Source: Polyodon spathula
Taxonomy: Eukaryota > Chordata > Actinopteri > Acipenseriformes > Polyodontidae
Length of the DNA stretch: 64,000 nucleotides
NCBI RefSeq assembly: GCF_017654505.1
Contig: NC_054559.1
Location: forward strand, 6,996,281-7,060,280
Reading direction: 5' to 3'
Both the position numbers and the translations under genes were made by a program. This document shows, in pieces, positions 19,563 through 46,730 of this stretch; the first letter of the stretch is position 1, and each line of letters begins with the position of its first letter. The notes beneath the pieces were generated by a model that saw nothing but the letters and a program-made list of their open reading frames with translations, was not told the DNA's origin and made no database searches.

Positions 19563-21057
19563 AGCATTAGCTTTGCTCTCCCACAGGTTATGCAGGAACA
19601 ATAGTCAAGAATATTCTGAACTGGGGAGAAATATGGGGGCAATATTAACTTCTCCTCACAGCTCTCAGTCCTGACCTGAACACACCCTTCCTGCCATTCA
19701 GCCCTGAGCCTGTCTCAGGCAGAGATCGCCAGTTGGGAAATTATGCCAAATTACTAAATTATTTATATATTTAGGGTGTCTAGTTATTTATTATTACCTT
19801 GTTTATTCTTCCCAGTTTAGAATGATTTTGAGACTGTTCTCATCCTTCCTGGCCATTTTAGATTTTTGCTCAGAACACAAAAAACAGTCGGAAAGTTAAA
19901 ACACTGACACAAAATTATTTTGACCAATTTTAACTCTGAAAAATACCTTTTAAAGCATAAGAAGCTTCAAGACATTGTCATGTCTTTATATTAGTAAGCC
20001 ACAGACACAGAGTGTACACCTGTTTTTATTAGTTTTTATACTTGCTGTCTGTCCCGTCTCCATTCCGCTCTAAATGGCTGGGGGTCGCTGTCAGTCAACT
20101 CAGTGGTCCCTTAGTAGGCTTCTGTCATTCATTTCATCCTGTGCTGACAGATCTTGTTGACTGAAGCAGCACTAGAATGCTCTAATTTGTATAAATGACT
20201 GTCAATCATCAAGACCTGCACCAACTGTGCACTTTCATTTGCCAGCTACAGCGTTTGTCATTCTAAGCGCCTACTTTGAAATTAGCAGGTTAAGGTGTAG
20301 GTAAGCTTTTGCTATAGGTATACGGTGGCAGTTACTAAGTTGATTTGAAAATTGGGCGACCAAATGTTATTTCAGTTAAAATGTTGGTAACCGTGGATTT
20401 GTTGCATGTTGAATATGATAAAGGTGGTTAGTTAAATGACATAAAGTCTGTTTTTTTAAAAGTCGATTTCACCCATTCTCTGCTTGAATTGAAAAATAAC
20501 ACTAAATTCTTTCTAAAATAGATGTTGATATTAATCATCAATTTCGCAAAAAAATAAAAATCAAGTAGTAACAAGCCTACTTACAATTTTTTATAAAATT
20601 AACAAGTGTTACACATATTGTAATTCAATAAAGTCTGGAGTAAATGCATTTAATATGTGAGCCTGTGTGGCATATCAGGAAGAGTCACCTTTTGTGTAAA
20701 TATCTGGGAGTAGATTACATTTTTCCTGAAAGATGTTTGAAATATTTGTCTACTTTCTTTACCTATTAGTTTTACCTCACATCTTTTTGCGGAGTTCATA
20801 AGGTATGTAATATGTGACTTTTTAACCAGGTGGGTTAATGTGTAAAAAGGTTGGGAAATTGCCATTGGTTCTCAGTGCCTCTTGGGAGTGGTTCAGAGCC
20901 TCTGATGAGACGGTCAGAAAAAGCAGACAAACTTTGACCCTACCTCCAGCAGAGAACTAGACAACACCCATTTACCAGGAAGATACACAGCGAACCAGCT
21001 TTCGTTAGGGTGTCTTAAAAACCGTTGAGGGTATCAGGATTTATGGAAAATTGAAAC

Positions 21058-21924
21058 ATGGCTGTTTTGGAAATGTCTTACAGATCGGTCACCAACCCAG
21101 TAGGGATTGTACGTGTTGTTGAGATCTTCCTGTCCTGTGTGACTTTCAGTCTGGTTGCCCATGATAGAGCCTTCAGTGGCTCTTATGGTGCCTGGTGCAT
21201 GTTTTCCTGGTTTTTCTGCTTCATCTTATCAGTCCTGATTGTGCTTATGGAGTTTACAGGGCTATGTCAGAAGATCCCCATCTCCTGGGAGGACTTCACC
21301 AGTGCATTTGCCATGCTGGCTACCCTCATGATGCTTACAGCATCAATCATCTACCCTGTGGAGTTCCTCAAGGACTGCCCAGGAAACCTCTGTGCCTTTA
21401 AGGCTGCCGCTACGGCCATGTCCTGCCTGTGCTTCATTGCCTATGCGGTGGAGGTGGGGTTGACCCGCGCCAAGCCGGGGGAGATCAGTGGCTTCTTGTC
21501 CACCATTCCTGGGCTGCTCAAGGTCTTGGAAGCTTTCGTTGCTTGCATCATCTTCATCTCGATCAATAATTACTGGACAAATCCTGGACTGCAGTGGTGC
21601 ATGGCTGTCTATTGTCTCTGCTTCATCTTTGTCCTCATCATTATAATCTTCACCATCTGCAAGATCCACCTGTTATCTTTCTCCTTCGATAAGGCCCTGA
21701 CTGGGTACAACATCTTGGCTGTGCTCATGTATGCCTCGGCGGCCATCGTCTGGCCAATCTACTGCTTTGACAAAAAATTGGGTGGAACTTCCAGACCCAC
21801 AAATTGCAGTCCCTGTCCCTGGGATGGCTTGGTGGTAGTTACTGTCATGACTTATGTTAATCTGGTGGTCTACATAGTAGACACAGTGTACTCTGTGAGA
21901 CTAGTCTTTATCTCTAGCACATAA
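21058..21924 (+). CDS. myadm: Myeloid-associated differentiation marker (MYADM) family protein
   Basis: An intact 288-residue single-exon coding sequence. MYADM proteins have two MARVEL domains with about eight membrane spans. They sit at the plasma membrane in ordered lipid domains and affect membrane organisation and cell spreading. The frame shows alternating hydrophobic segments, the first at about residues 15-35 (GIVRVVEIFLSCVTFSLVAH). The family signature is clear: SIIYPVEFLKDCP, YAVEVGLTRAKPGEISGFLS, TIPGLLKVLEAFVACIIFIS and VWPIYCFDKK. Human MYADM is 322 residues with a longer N-terminus. The ATG at 21058 is the first in frame and lies just before the first membrane span. An AATAAA lies 50 bases after the stop. 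It is the only plus-strand gene here, between MSS51 and STUB1. It could instead be a MYADM-like paralogue. Confidence 0.92.
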   Translation: MAVLEMSYRSVTNPVGIVRVVEIFLSCVTFSLVAHDRAFSGSYGAWCMFSWFFCFILSVLIVLMEFTGLCQKIPISWEDFTSAFAMLATLMMLTASIIYPVEFLKDCPGNLCAFKAAATAMSCLCFIAYAVEVGLTRAKPGEISGFLSTIPGLLKVLEAFVACIIFISINNYWTNPGLQWCMAVYCLCFIFVLIIIIFTICKIHLLSFSFDKALTGYNILAVLMYASAAIVWPIYCFDKKLGGTSRPTNCSPCPWDGLVVVTVMTYVNLVVYIVDTVYSVRLVFISST

Positions 21925-21973
21925 TCAGAGTACTTACCTTGTTGTTTTAGGGATTCTTCCATACGCGTCTCTG

Positions 21974-21979
21974 AATAAA
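21974..21979 (+). terminator. MYADM poly(A) signal AATAAA
   Basis: A canonical AATAAA 50 bases after the MYADM stop codon, within ctgaataaaagatttc. It implies a very short 3' UTR if used. Confidence 0.6.
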
Positions 21980-23160
21980 AGATTTCATTCCCGGCTTTCA
22001 GATCCCTGAGATCTTTATACTATTTTGTATTGAACTTGCTGGTTTTCAAGTCTCCTGTGCTGCACCTACATTAGTTCAATTAAAATGAAATGCCCAGTAC
22101 ATCATTCTCTACACCTCAATAACTTTTGAACTGTAAATTGTTTTGAAAAAAAAAAAAAAATTATATTTGGTTTCTCTGCTGCATTTAATTAACTGTCTCT
22201 CAGATTCCCTGAGGTGCTATCCATACTATCCCTTATACAATATTACCACAGTACATTTGCATGGTAATTGTGCAGTATTTCCATGTTTTTCCCAGGATTA
22301 TACTATGTTTGCCATAGTTTACCATGGCCTGTCATGTTTTTTTAAATGATTTGCCATATGCTTTTGCTACGGAAAACTTTTAACAGGGATACTGATAAGC
22401 GAGTTCTCAGTACTTTCATAATGTCAAATGTTTTGATAAAACTGAACTAGGTGAAGTACAAAAATGTTTGAGCTATATTGTCTTTAATGTGGTTTCTATA
22501 TTTTATTTATTTTGCTAGCTCTCAGATCCCCAATAATGAGTTCTATATACTGTATTAAATTTAATGGCTTTCAAATTCTTAGCACTAAGTTATGTATGTA
22601 GTACTAACCTGAATTTATATCTTTCAGATCCCCAATACAATACACTGAGTTCTCTATACTATGCCGGAACTTGAACTGTGTTTTACCATGTTTAATATAA
22701 TTTGCAACATGTTGCTGTGCTTTTACCCTGGTAAGCTGCAGTAATGTTTTATGGCTTTATCAAAACGTTGCCTAATAAATATCATATGTGCAAAGTTCAG
22801 TGGAATTTGCCCTTAGCTTATCAAGACATAAAATCAGTAAACAAAATGAACAACCTATATGGCACAGCATTCATTTTTTTCTACACATTTCAGTATAAAA
22901 AATAAATGCTGTGCTATATACGTTGTTGATGAAAAATGTACTTTTTAATCAAAATACAGCTTGATTGATTTAAATCATGAGAGTGTTCTTTTTGGTCTAA
23001 ACAGTGGCGAATCTGAATATTGCCACTGATGTAATTAAAAAGCTTTTCTAAAATGATCTTAATAGGCTAAGTACCTTTTAAATGTAATGAATAGCTTTTT
23101 AACATTTCCCTTATTATTTATGGTGATTGTCAAAGTTATTATATAAATCTTTTTCTCTAA
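21980..23160. other. Gene-free AT-rich stretch after MYADM
   Basis: No coding frame or complete transposon recognised. The phrase tcagatccc(tga/caa) recurs loosely near 22000, 22202, 22525 and 22626, at intervals of about 100-320 bases, suggesting an old degenerate tandem repeat. Confidence 0.4.
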
Positions 23161-23330
23161 ATTATTATTTATGTATTTCCCAGCAGACGCCCTTATCCAG
23201 AGCGACTTATAATTGTTACAAAATATCACGGTACAAAGTATCACATTACAAAATCTCACATTGTAAAGTATCACATGTCAGAAAGGCACATTACAGAATA
23301 TCCCATTACAGATAAGAGTAGTAGCAAAGT
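23160..23330. repeat. Degenerate short tandem repeat next to a fish-wide repeat core
   Basis: It begins with cagcagacgcccttatccag and agcgactta, a core common in fish genomes. About seven degenerate 15-base units built on tatcacattacaaa follow (23220-23310). Confidence 0.6.
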
Positions 23331-23794
23331 ACAATAAAATCAGTAGCAAAAGATCAAAGTCAAATAAGAGCAAAAAATAGAGAATACAATAAATAATTAC
23401 ATGTAAGAGCTGGTTCGACTAAGGGCAGTTAAATTGTATGAAAAATATTTGCTTATATGTATATGTAATATGTAAAGTCCAGTATGAGCACATAGTAAGT
23501 ACGATGAATGGATGAGAATTATTTCAAATAAGAGCGATAAAAAAAAAAGTGAATATGGAGACCTATAAGAGTAAAGTCAAATACATGTTACAGGAAGTAG
23601 TTAGAATTAACAACAGTAGTAGAATATGACAAGGTATGGAGCAGTTGAAGTGAATTTATCTTTTAAAGACACGTGTTTAAACTTCAAGATTAGGATGCAC
23701 TGACATATTTAATATGTGAAGACAGGGAATTTCTTCAGAAAAACTAACATTCTCAATAAATGATACAATATTTGTTGAGAGTTATGTGTCTTTG

Positions 23795-23832
23795 ACCCTA
23801 ACCCTAACCCTAACCCTAACCCTAACCCTAAC
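23795..23832. repeat. Interstitial telomeric repeat (CCCTAA)6
   Basis: Six perfect CCCTAA units at 23796-23831, with one flanking base of the pattern on each side. This is the vertebrate telomere repeat, inside a gene-containing region. Confidence 0.95.
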
Positions 23833-24886
23833 TTGCAAGTTCTTTCACCAAATAGATTTTGGACCAAATCGATACAATACGATGGGTTTTGAGATCTCTT
23901 CGTCAGTAATTTTTTTTTTAGGTGAAGCCACTTATTCAATGATTCAAGTATTACCATTTGTAAGTGACTCATAACATTATAGTGCTTTATAGTTTAGTTG
24001 TTTTATAGGCAAGGTTATAAAAATAGTACTGAAGCTACTACAAAGGGAAACAAAAACAAAACAAAAAAAAAAAACGCAGTCCTTAGCAATAAAGAAATAA
24101 AGAAATAAAGAAATAAACTAATAAACGAACTATTTGCAAAGCATATTTGGTGATCAGATAGCTGATTGCTTTAAGCTTAGACATATCTGTGTCTTAACAG
24201 TAAGATAAGCAATCCATGTTAATCTAGCCAATAGCCTGTGCGGATCTTGAGAATTTACCGATTTGAGGCCCGACTGACATGAGTTAACTTTAGGACATGT
24301 ATCAGACCAAATATCTACTTGAACTATACAATATTATACATTTCTAAAAAGCTGTTGTTCTGCATATTACTAAATAAATAATGGTTTAATTCTATGATGA
24401 AGTATACCCTACACTGATCTAGTTTGAATGTGAAAAAAAAGTTTAAATATCCACCTGAAAATTAATCTTTCTTAAGAAATGTCAACAGTGGTGTAATTCA
24501 TTGATTTCTTACTTAAAACATGTGAAGTTATCAGTGGTAGCTACAAACTACAGGAGCTAGAATCTGAAATAATTGTTTTAATATCCTGTATGGTCTCGAT
24601 TGTACACAATTGTTTGACAGGTGCACGTTTTTGGGCAGGGTTTTATCCTAGTATGTGAATATGTCATGTATATATCCATTTAAAACACGGTGTTCTGCCT
24701 TTTCAAAAAGCTGAGTGTCCGTAGAACCAGAAAATACCAAGGGTTACACTCTGACTTTAAGTAAAAACTAAATTTACCCAACTAGAAAGCAAAAACAAAA
24801 GTAGAAAAAAACTTTTTTCTTTTTTTAAAATTGTTTAAAAAATATTTTTAATTAATAACAAATATCATCAGCATACTTATGAGTAC

Positions 24887-25552
24887 TGTAGCAGGGCAGC
24901 AGGAGAGAGCCTTGCACATAATTAGTGGGGCAGGGCAAGGCCCTGCTTGTATAGAAATGTATTGAGAAATATATTGTGGAGGGTGGGGAACACAGGTGAT
25001 TTGCTGTATTGTAAATATGTTACTGTTGTTGGGTTAAATGTGGCCTGGCAGAGGCAGTGTTAACAGCTCATCTCTGCCAGACAGCTTGCGCAAAGGCATG
25101 GTTGGCAGCCAGTGGTTATTAACAAACTGACTGTCGACCATGCAAACTAGAACTCTTGTGCGGACTGTGGCCATCTCCGAATTAATTAATTGGTTGTTAA
25201 TTCAGAGATAGCCACGTGTATTTAAATGTGTCTGTGTGTTTGGAGTGGGTGTTCAGGGGAGCGAGCGAACGGAGAGAAGAACAATACGAAAGGAAAGGAA
25301 AGGAAAAAACTGGATTAGATAGGATCAGCAATGGCCACTGCCAAGCCTGACCTGTGTTTTGGGTTACTTATGTGTTGCGAGATTGGTTTTGTTAAAGCTT
25401 TTATTTTGCTCTGTGTTTCTGTTGTTTTTGTTTTGTTTTGTCTAATTATTTATTTTTGAATAAAAACGCACACCAGTGCTTTCACCTACCTGCCTGTGTA
25501 TCTGTGTCAGCTGTCTAATCTGGGGACATTGTCACTCACCCTTCCTGTTACA
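24887..25552 (+). mobile_element. Solo LTR, 666 bp
   Basis: Starts TGTAGCAGGGCAG and ends CTTCCTGTTACA, so the ends pair as TGTA/TACA. It is flanked by agtac (24882-24886) and tgtac (25553-25557), a 5-bp duplication with one mismatch. A TATA-like gtatttaaatg (about 25218) and AATAAA (about 25459) are placed as in an LTR promoter and poly(A) unit. No internal region or second LTR lies nearby. Confidence 0.78.
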
Positions 25553-26784
25553 TGTACATACTAGAAAATGAATAATGTCTGAGCAACACCAAGCATAATA
25601 ATTAAAAAAAAAAAAAAAACTAATTCAGATTTCAGCAACTTTTTTTTCCAAAAAAATGCTTAAAATGTACTTTGTCCATAAAATATTTAAACAACATATT
25701 TTCAATAGAAATAAATACATACTAAATGCTACATTAGAATAACTAATTAATAGCTATACAAATAATATACTGCATTGGACCAAATTCATAAATGGCAAAA
25801 TGAAAAAAGAACCAATAACGTTAAAAGATGCATTATTCTAAGTGTAACATACTAGTCTACACTAAACAATTGTACAATTTTCTATCTATACTTAACATCA
25901 AAAGAAACGTATTACTATATTTTAGCATCAAAAGACATGTACCACTTATATTAGAGCAGGTGCAGTGACTTTTTATTGTGCTGACTAACAATTGACACCA
26001 CAAAGATGCTGCAAAATGATCTGTCGATCTTGGGCAGGTGTTGTGACTCTTGGTCTTCCAGTTCATGATCTGTCATTGACAGAGTGTGTCTGGTTTACAA
26101 TCTCACCAGGTTTAAAATTGCTGGCTATGAGCACCCATGATGGAGAGCCACAGTATGCTGCCCTAGTCTAGTCTCCAACATGCCGATTGCATGAAGGTGC
26201 TGCTTTCTTGACAGACGTGGCATATTGTTGTTTCTGTGATTTTCTATATTGCTTTTATTCAAGCTTGCAATTCAACAGCTGAAATCACTCCATATCCAGT
26301 GTCCAATCAACAGTCTCACTAATTAGGTGATTAAGTGCATATGCTTCAGTTATAGTCACTCAAGCATGTCGTGGTCAAGGATGAATTATCAAGTGATTAA
26401 AAAGAAACTAAAAACATTTCAACAATGTCCATCATTTATATACCTTATTTTTTTTTTTTAAATAAATATGTTATAATAGTGGTATGTTTCTTTTGGTGCT
26501 CGGTATATATACACATTAGAACGCTATTGGTTAGGGGCTTTAGTGAAATACATTTTGATTGGTTTATCATGCCTGAAGTTTGTCAAGCAGATATTTTGCT
26601 ACAGTAAAATGTTTTGTTCGTTTGTAAACATTTTGAGCGATTTTAGTATGCAAACAGTGGCCATCTTGGTTACAGGCTGTCCCTTCACCAAGCTGCCACC
26701 AAACTCTCACTCACAGACACACACACACGTGCTCACACAAAGGTTAAGTTACATCTATCATGGGTACCTACCAGGAACAAAAAC

Positions 26785-27170
26785 ACACTTACCTGAGTCT
26801 AAGTTTTAATGCTCAATAGCAGATACCTTTTCCACCAGTACAACAGTGAACTGGTGACATTTGTACCATTATGTACAGACTTTTATTTCAGATTTCAAAA
26901 CTATACCTATTGGGGATTCAGACAAATATCAGGATGTTGGTAGATGGTTAAGCTTACAGCTTCTCTTGCAATGAGTTTGGTGTTTTACCTTGGCTCAAAG
27001 TGGTCATTATTGTAATCCTCACCCCAAAACTAATAATTTGGTTGTCCCCAAGTGGTTCACCTGGTCAAGGTCCAGCCACGTGGAGTGCAGGGTGTCATTC
27101 AGTCAGAGGAGCGCAAGTTACTGGCTGTGTGAAATTAACGATCCACGCTGGGGATTCCACAGTGGTCAAC
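26785..27170 (+). repeat. Interspersed repeat, putative SINE (copy 2)
   Basis: Same family and orientation as 19240-19562, with about 60 extra bases in the first third. It ends at the same gattccacag, after which the two flanks differ, so that marks the 3' limit of the shared unit. Confidence 0.6.
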
Positions 27171-27204
27171 CTTTTAGTCAACCTCACTAAAAAGAGCATG
27201 CCAA

Positions 27205-27345
27205 ATTAAATGAAATGGACAGGAGAATGTCAGGGGGCATTGGATAGCATTAAGCAGACACTATGCAAGCCCCTACCCTTATTACACCAGATTTTGATAA
27301 GGAATTCATCCTCAACACCTGTGATTCCGAAGTTGGTCTGGTGGC
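27205..27345 (+). pseudogene. Ty3/gypsy pol fragment (RT to RNase H junction)
   Basis: One frame reads WTGECQGALDSIKQTLCKPL. A second frame, after a one-base shift, reads DFDKEFILNTCDSEVGLVAV. Together they match the junction of reverse transcriptase and RNase H in Ty3/gypsy pol, where the second block is usually FILDTDAS-like. The catalytic Asp region is altered (NTCDSE) and there is a frameshift, so it is dead. Confidence 0.7.
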
Positions 27346-28560
27346 AGTCTTGCTGGGAGCTAACGCTACAAAGCCAGCACCAAACCCTGGACTACACTGC
27401 ACTACTGTTGTCACTGTTCTTGTATAAATTCAGCACTTGCACTAGGAGCACTCACTATTGGACTGGTGATAGTATATGTGTATATATAAAGTGTGTGTTA
27501 CTTAGTATTATTATTTCAGGACTGAACCCTGTGGGTTTTGACTGGGCTCTACACATTGCTGTGTATAGCCAGTCTTATTATTTAAGCATCAATAAAGCTT
27601 AGTTTTACTGTGAACTGTTGTTGGGTTTTTGGAAACAGCTTTGCCTTTCACCTACAATACCATAGTTTGTCCTGAAGTGTCTGACAAACTTACTTACCAG
27701 TGAATACCTGAGGATAAAGAAGACAGGAACTGGAACTCTTAAAACTCACCTTAATTAAGACCAGCCAACTGGAAATGTTTCTCCGGGGGATACATTTGGA
27801 CTGGAACTCTTTTGTTTAAATACACTTTGTGTTTATTCATTTTTATTGTGTTTGGGCTTAGCCAAACACAATTGTATAGTCAGGGACTCAACAATTGAGT
27901 TAGTGCCCAGAATGAGAGTTTGCCTTTTATTTTCACTTCTCAAAAGTTTATTTTGTGTAAATAAATAAGCCCTCTACTGGCTACCCAGGTTTACTGTCTA
28001 TTCGTCAGTGTTTATACTGTCAGTTGGACATCCTGCATTAAAATAGAACTAAAAGTTCACATTATTTATTAATTAGTTTTCCTAGTTTGTACATGATTTT
28101 GTTTTTCACATTTTTCTGTACATGTACAACATCAAACAATTGACAGAAACACTAATGAACAAATCCCAAGTGTTCTTTAATCAAATACAAATTGCAGTTC
28201 TGTAGCTTGAAAGTGACACCCACCACCTTTTAAAGGATTAATAAACGTAAATATGTGTAATTCAGATTAAATTACCAAATACAGGTGAAATTGCACACTC
28301 AAGCAAGAAAGCTTACACCTTAAATGTAAGTCTCAATATTTAAATATGGTAAACCAGTCCTGTGTCCCGTCCCCCCACCTCCCACCACTTTTCCGAGACA
28401 ACAATTTCAGTAAAAAGCCTATAAGTCACACCAATGTATAAGTTGCTCTGCCTTTTTAGGACCCCCTAAAAATACCTAGAAAATAGACTTATACAAAGGT
28501 TTTTACAGAGGGCAGGACTCCATGCCAGGTGGATAGCGTTTGGCCATACCATGGCAAAGC
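27346..28560. other. Gene-free stretch with possible LTR-like sequence
   Basis: 27430-27600 contains a TATA-like ttgtataaattc and a poly(A)-like aataaag. It follows the gypsy scrap, so it may be part of that element's LTR, but I could not define ends. From about 27660 to 28560 I recognise nothing. Confidence 0.35.
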
Positions 28561-28569
28561 TGTGTTTTA

Positions 28570-28760
28570 TTTGGGATTTTTCTGAAATGAAGTGGAGATA
28601 GACTTAGAACAGACACTTCTTCACACAGTCACGTTGCTGATGTAGAATCATTGAGGTTCTTTAAGACCCAACTAGACAAAGTTCTGAGATCATTCAGCTA
28701 TTAGGAACCGGACGAGCTTAGATGGGATGAATGGCCGTCTCTTGTTTAACATTTTTTTAC
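28570..28760 (+). mobile_element. CR1-like LINE 3'-end fragment
   Basis: The sequence around aggaaccggacgagctta and gatgaatggccgtctctt matches the 3' end of the CR1-like family also seen at 53730-53817 and, in reverse, at 62581-64000. It is heavily 5' truncated. Confidence 0.6.
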
Positions 28761-29114
28761 TCTGCGATCACCAGATCCTACACCCCTTTAGCAGGGCAGA
28801 ATAATATTCAATTTCTGTCCTTTTAGTGATGCAGGACAAACGGTACAAGTGTAATATTGCTAAGCATACAGTATTGTGGAATTAGCAGCAAGTTAAGACA
28901 GGACCAGGCTCATATAAAGAAAAAAGGTCACAGATTCAGAAATTTAAGGACAGTGTAAGCAAGAATAAGGAATAGAGGAAGTTAGGCAGTGAGAGATTGG
29001 GAATTTGTAATGCGGTTTAAATATCAATGTCAGTCACTCAATCGGAACATGCTGTAAAGTGAATATGTTTTTGCTTGTACATGATAACATTCAGAAACAA
29101 ATGAGTTGCTAAGC

Positions 29115-29455
29115 GTAGCAAGGTCACGGCAAGAGAGACTCAGAAACGCAAACACACACTTTAATAAACAAAATAACAACAAACAAAAGGGAGCAAGGGC
29201 CAGAACATGTTCAAACAAAACACGGTTCGTAGGCTGGGAAATCGCCTTCACTGCTCATAGATAATATATAACATAGCAACAACACAAATTTAAAAAAAAA
29301 AAAAAAAACAACTCACCAACTCCTCTCTCCCAGACACAGAATTTCTGCCAGCTTTTATGCAGGTGGCCACTCCCCAATTAGCACCAATCTGTACTAACTG
29401 GTGAGTAGCCACACCTGTGGTTGCTGGCAGAGACATTAACCCTGTCTCTGCCACA
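29115..29455 (-). mobile_element. Probable LTR remnant, minus strand
   Basis: On the minus strand it starts TGTGGCAGAGACAGG, then has a TATA-like gcataaaagctgg and later a poly(A)-like tttattaaag followed by a GTGTGTTTG-type stretch. That is an LTR promoter and poly(A) layout, and it shares the paired ctctgcca motif with the solo LTR at 24887. The 3' end and target duplication were not resolved. Confidence 0.45.
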
Positions 29456-29482
29456 CTAAATCAAGGTGCCTACTGACTGAAA

Positions 29483-30508
29483 TTAATATTTGGTGGAATA
29501 AACCTGATTTTCAAGCACAGCTTTCATGCGTCTTGGCATGCTCTCCACCAGTCTTTCACATTGATGTTGGGTGACTTTATGCCACTCCTGGCACAAAAAT
29601 TCAAACAGCTCGGCTTTGTTTGATGGCTTGTGACCATCTTTTCTTCCAGGACAACCTTGTACTTGGCTTGATTCATGCCAAAGCTGCCCGATTCCAGCCT
29701 TGCTGAAGCACCCCCAGATCATCACTGATCCTCCACCACATTTCACAGTGGGTGCGAGACACTGTGGCTTGTGGGCCTCTCCAGGTCTCCGTCTAACCAT
29801 TAGACGACCAGGTGTTGGGAAAAGCTGAAAACTGGACTCATCTGGAGGTGCTTCAGCAAGGCTGGAATCGGGCAGATTTGTCTTTGTGAAGGGCGCATGA
29901 ATCAAGCCAAGTACAAGGTTGTCCTGGAAGAAAACTTGCTTCCTTCTGCTCTGACAATGTTCCCCAACTCTGAGGATTGGTTTTTCCAGCAGGACAATGC
30001 TCCACGACACACAGCCAGGTCAATCAAGGTGTGGATGGAGGACCACCAGATTAAGACCCTGTCATGGCCAGCCCAATCTCCAGACCTGAACCCCATTGAA
30101 AACCTCTGGAATGTGATCAAGAGGAAGATGGATGGTCACTAGCCATCAAAAAAAGCAGAGCTGCTTGAATTTTTGCACCAGGAGTGGCATAAAGTCACCC
30201 AAAATCAATGTGAAAGACTGGTGGAGAGCATGCCAAGACGCATGAAAGCTGTGCTTGAAAATCAGGGTTATTCCACCAAATATTGATTTCTGAACTCTTC
30301 CTAAGTTAAAACATTAGTACTGTGTCGTTTAAAAATGAATCTGAACTTATTTTCTTTGCATTTTTCGATGTCTGACAACACTGCATCTTTTTTGTTATTT
30401 TGACCAGTTGTCATTTTCTGCAAATAGATGCTCTAAATGACAATATTTTTATTTGGAATTTGGGAGAAATGTTGCCAGTAGTTTATAGAATAAAGAGCTG
30501 TGTTTATA

Positions 30509-30512
<4 letters not shown>
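29483..30512. mobile_element. Palindromic Tc1-like derivative, truncated copy
   Basis: The C-terminal half of a Tc1 transposase appears twice in opposite orientation. The right arm (about 29850-30285, plus) reads MNQAKYKVVLEENLLPSALT, DNAPRHTARSIKVWMEDHQI and SPDLNPIENLWNVIKRKMDG, with the DDE catalytic D and E regions, then a 3' flank to about 30512. The left arm (29483-29720, minus) is the same sequence lacking about 190 bases. Between them is one copy of the PTPGRLMVRRRPGEA region on the minus strand. A (TA)n array cuts off the right end. It has the same junctions as 41690-43297 but the opposite orientation. Confidence 0.82.

Positions 30513-30551
<39 letters not shown>
30513..30551. repeat. 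(TA)n microsatellite
   Basis: About 19 TA units between the Tc1 derivative and the end of the MSS51 gene. Confidence 0.95.
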
Positions 30552-30553
<2 letters not shown>

Positions 30554-30643
30554 ATAATCCTCCAAATAATGTCACATCACAATTATCTGGTCAAGACAAG
30601 CAGCAGGGATTCAAAAGGCAGAAACAGAAGCATGAATCCGAGT

Positions 30644-46730
<16,087 letters not shown>

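Noticed and set aside
21343..21669. Minus-strand 108-residue open frame
   Set aside because: Lies entirely within the MYADM coding sequence on the other strand, a codon-bias shadow.
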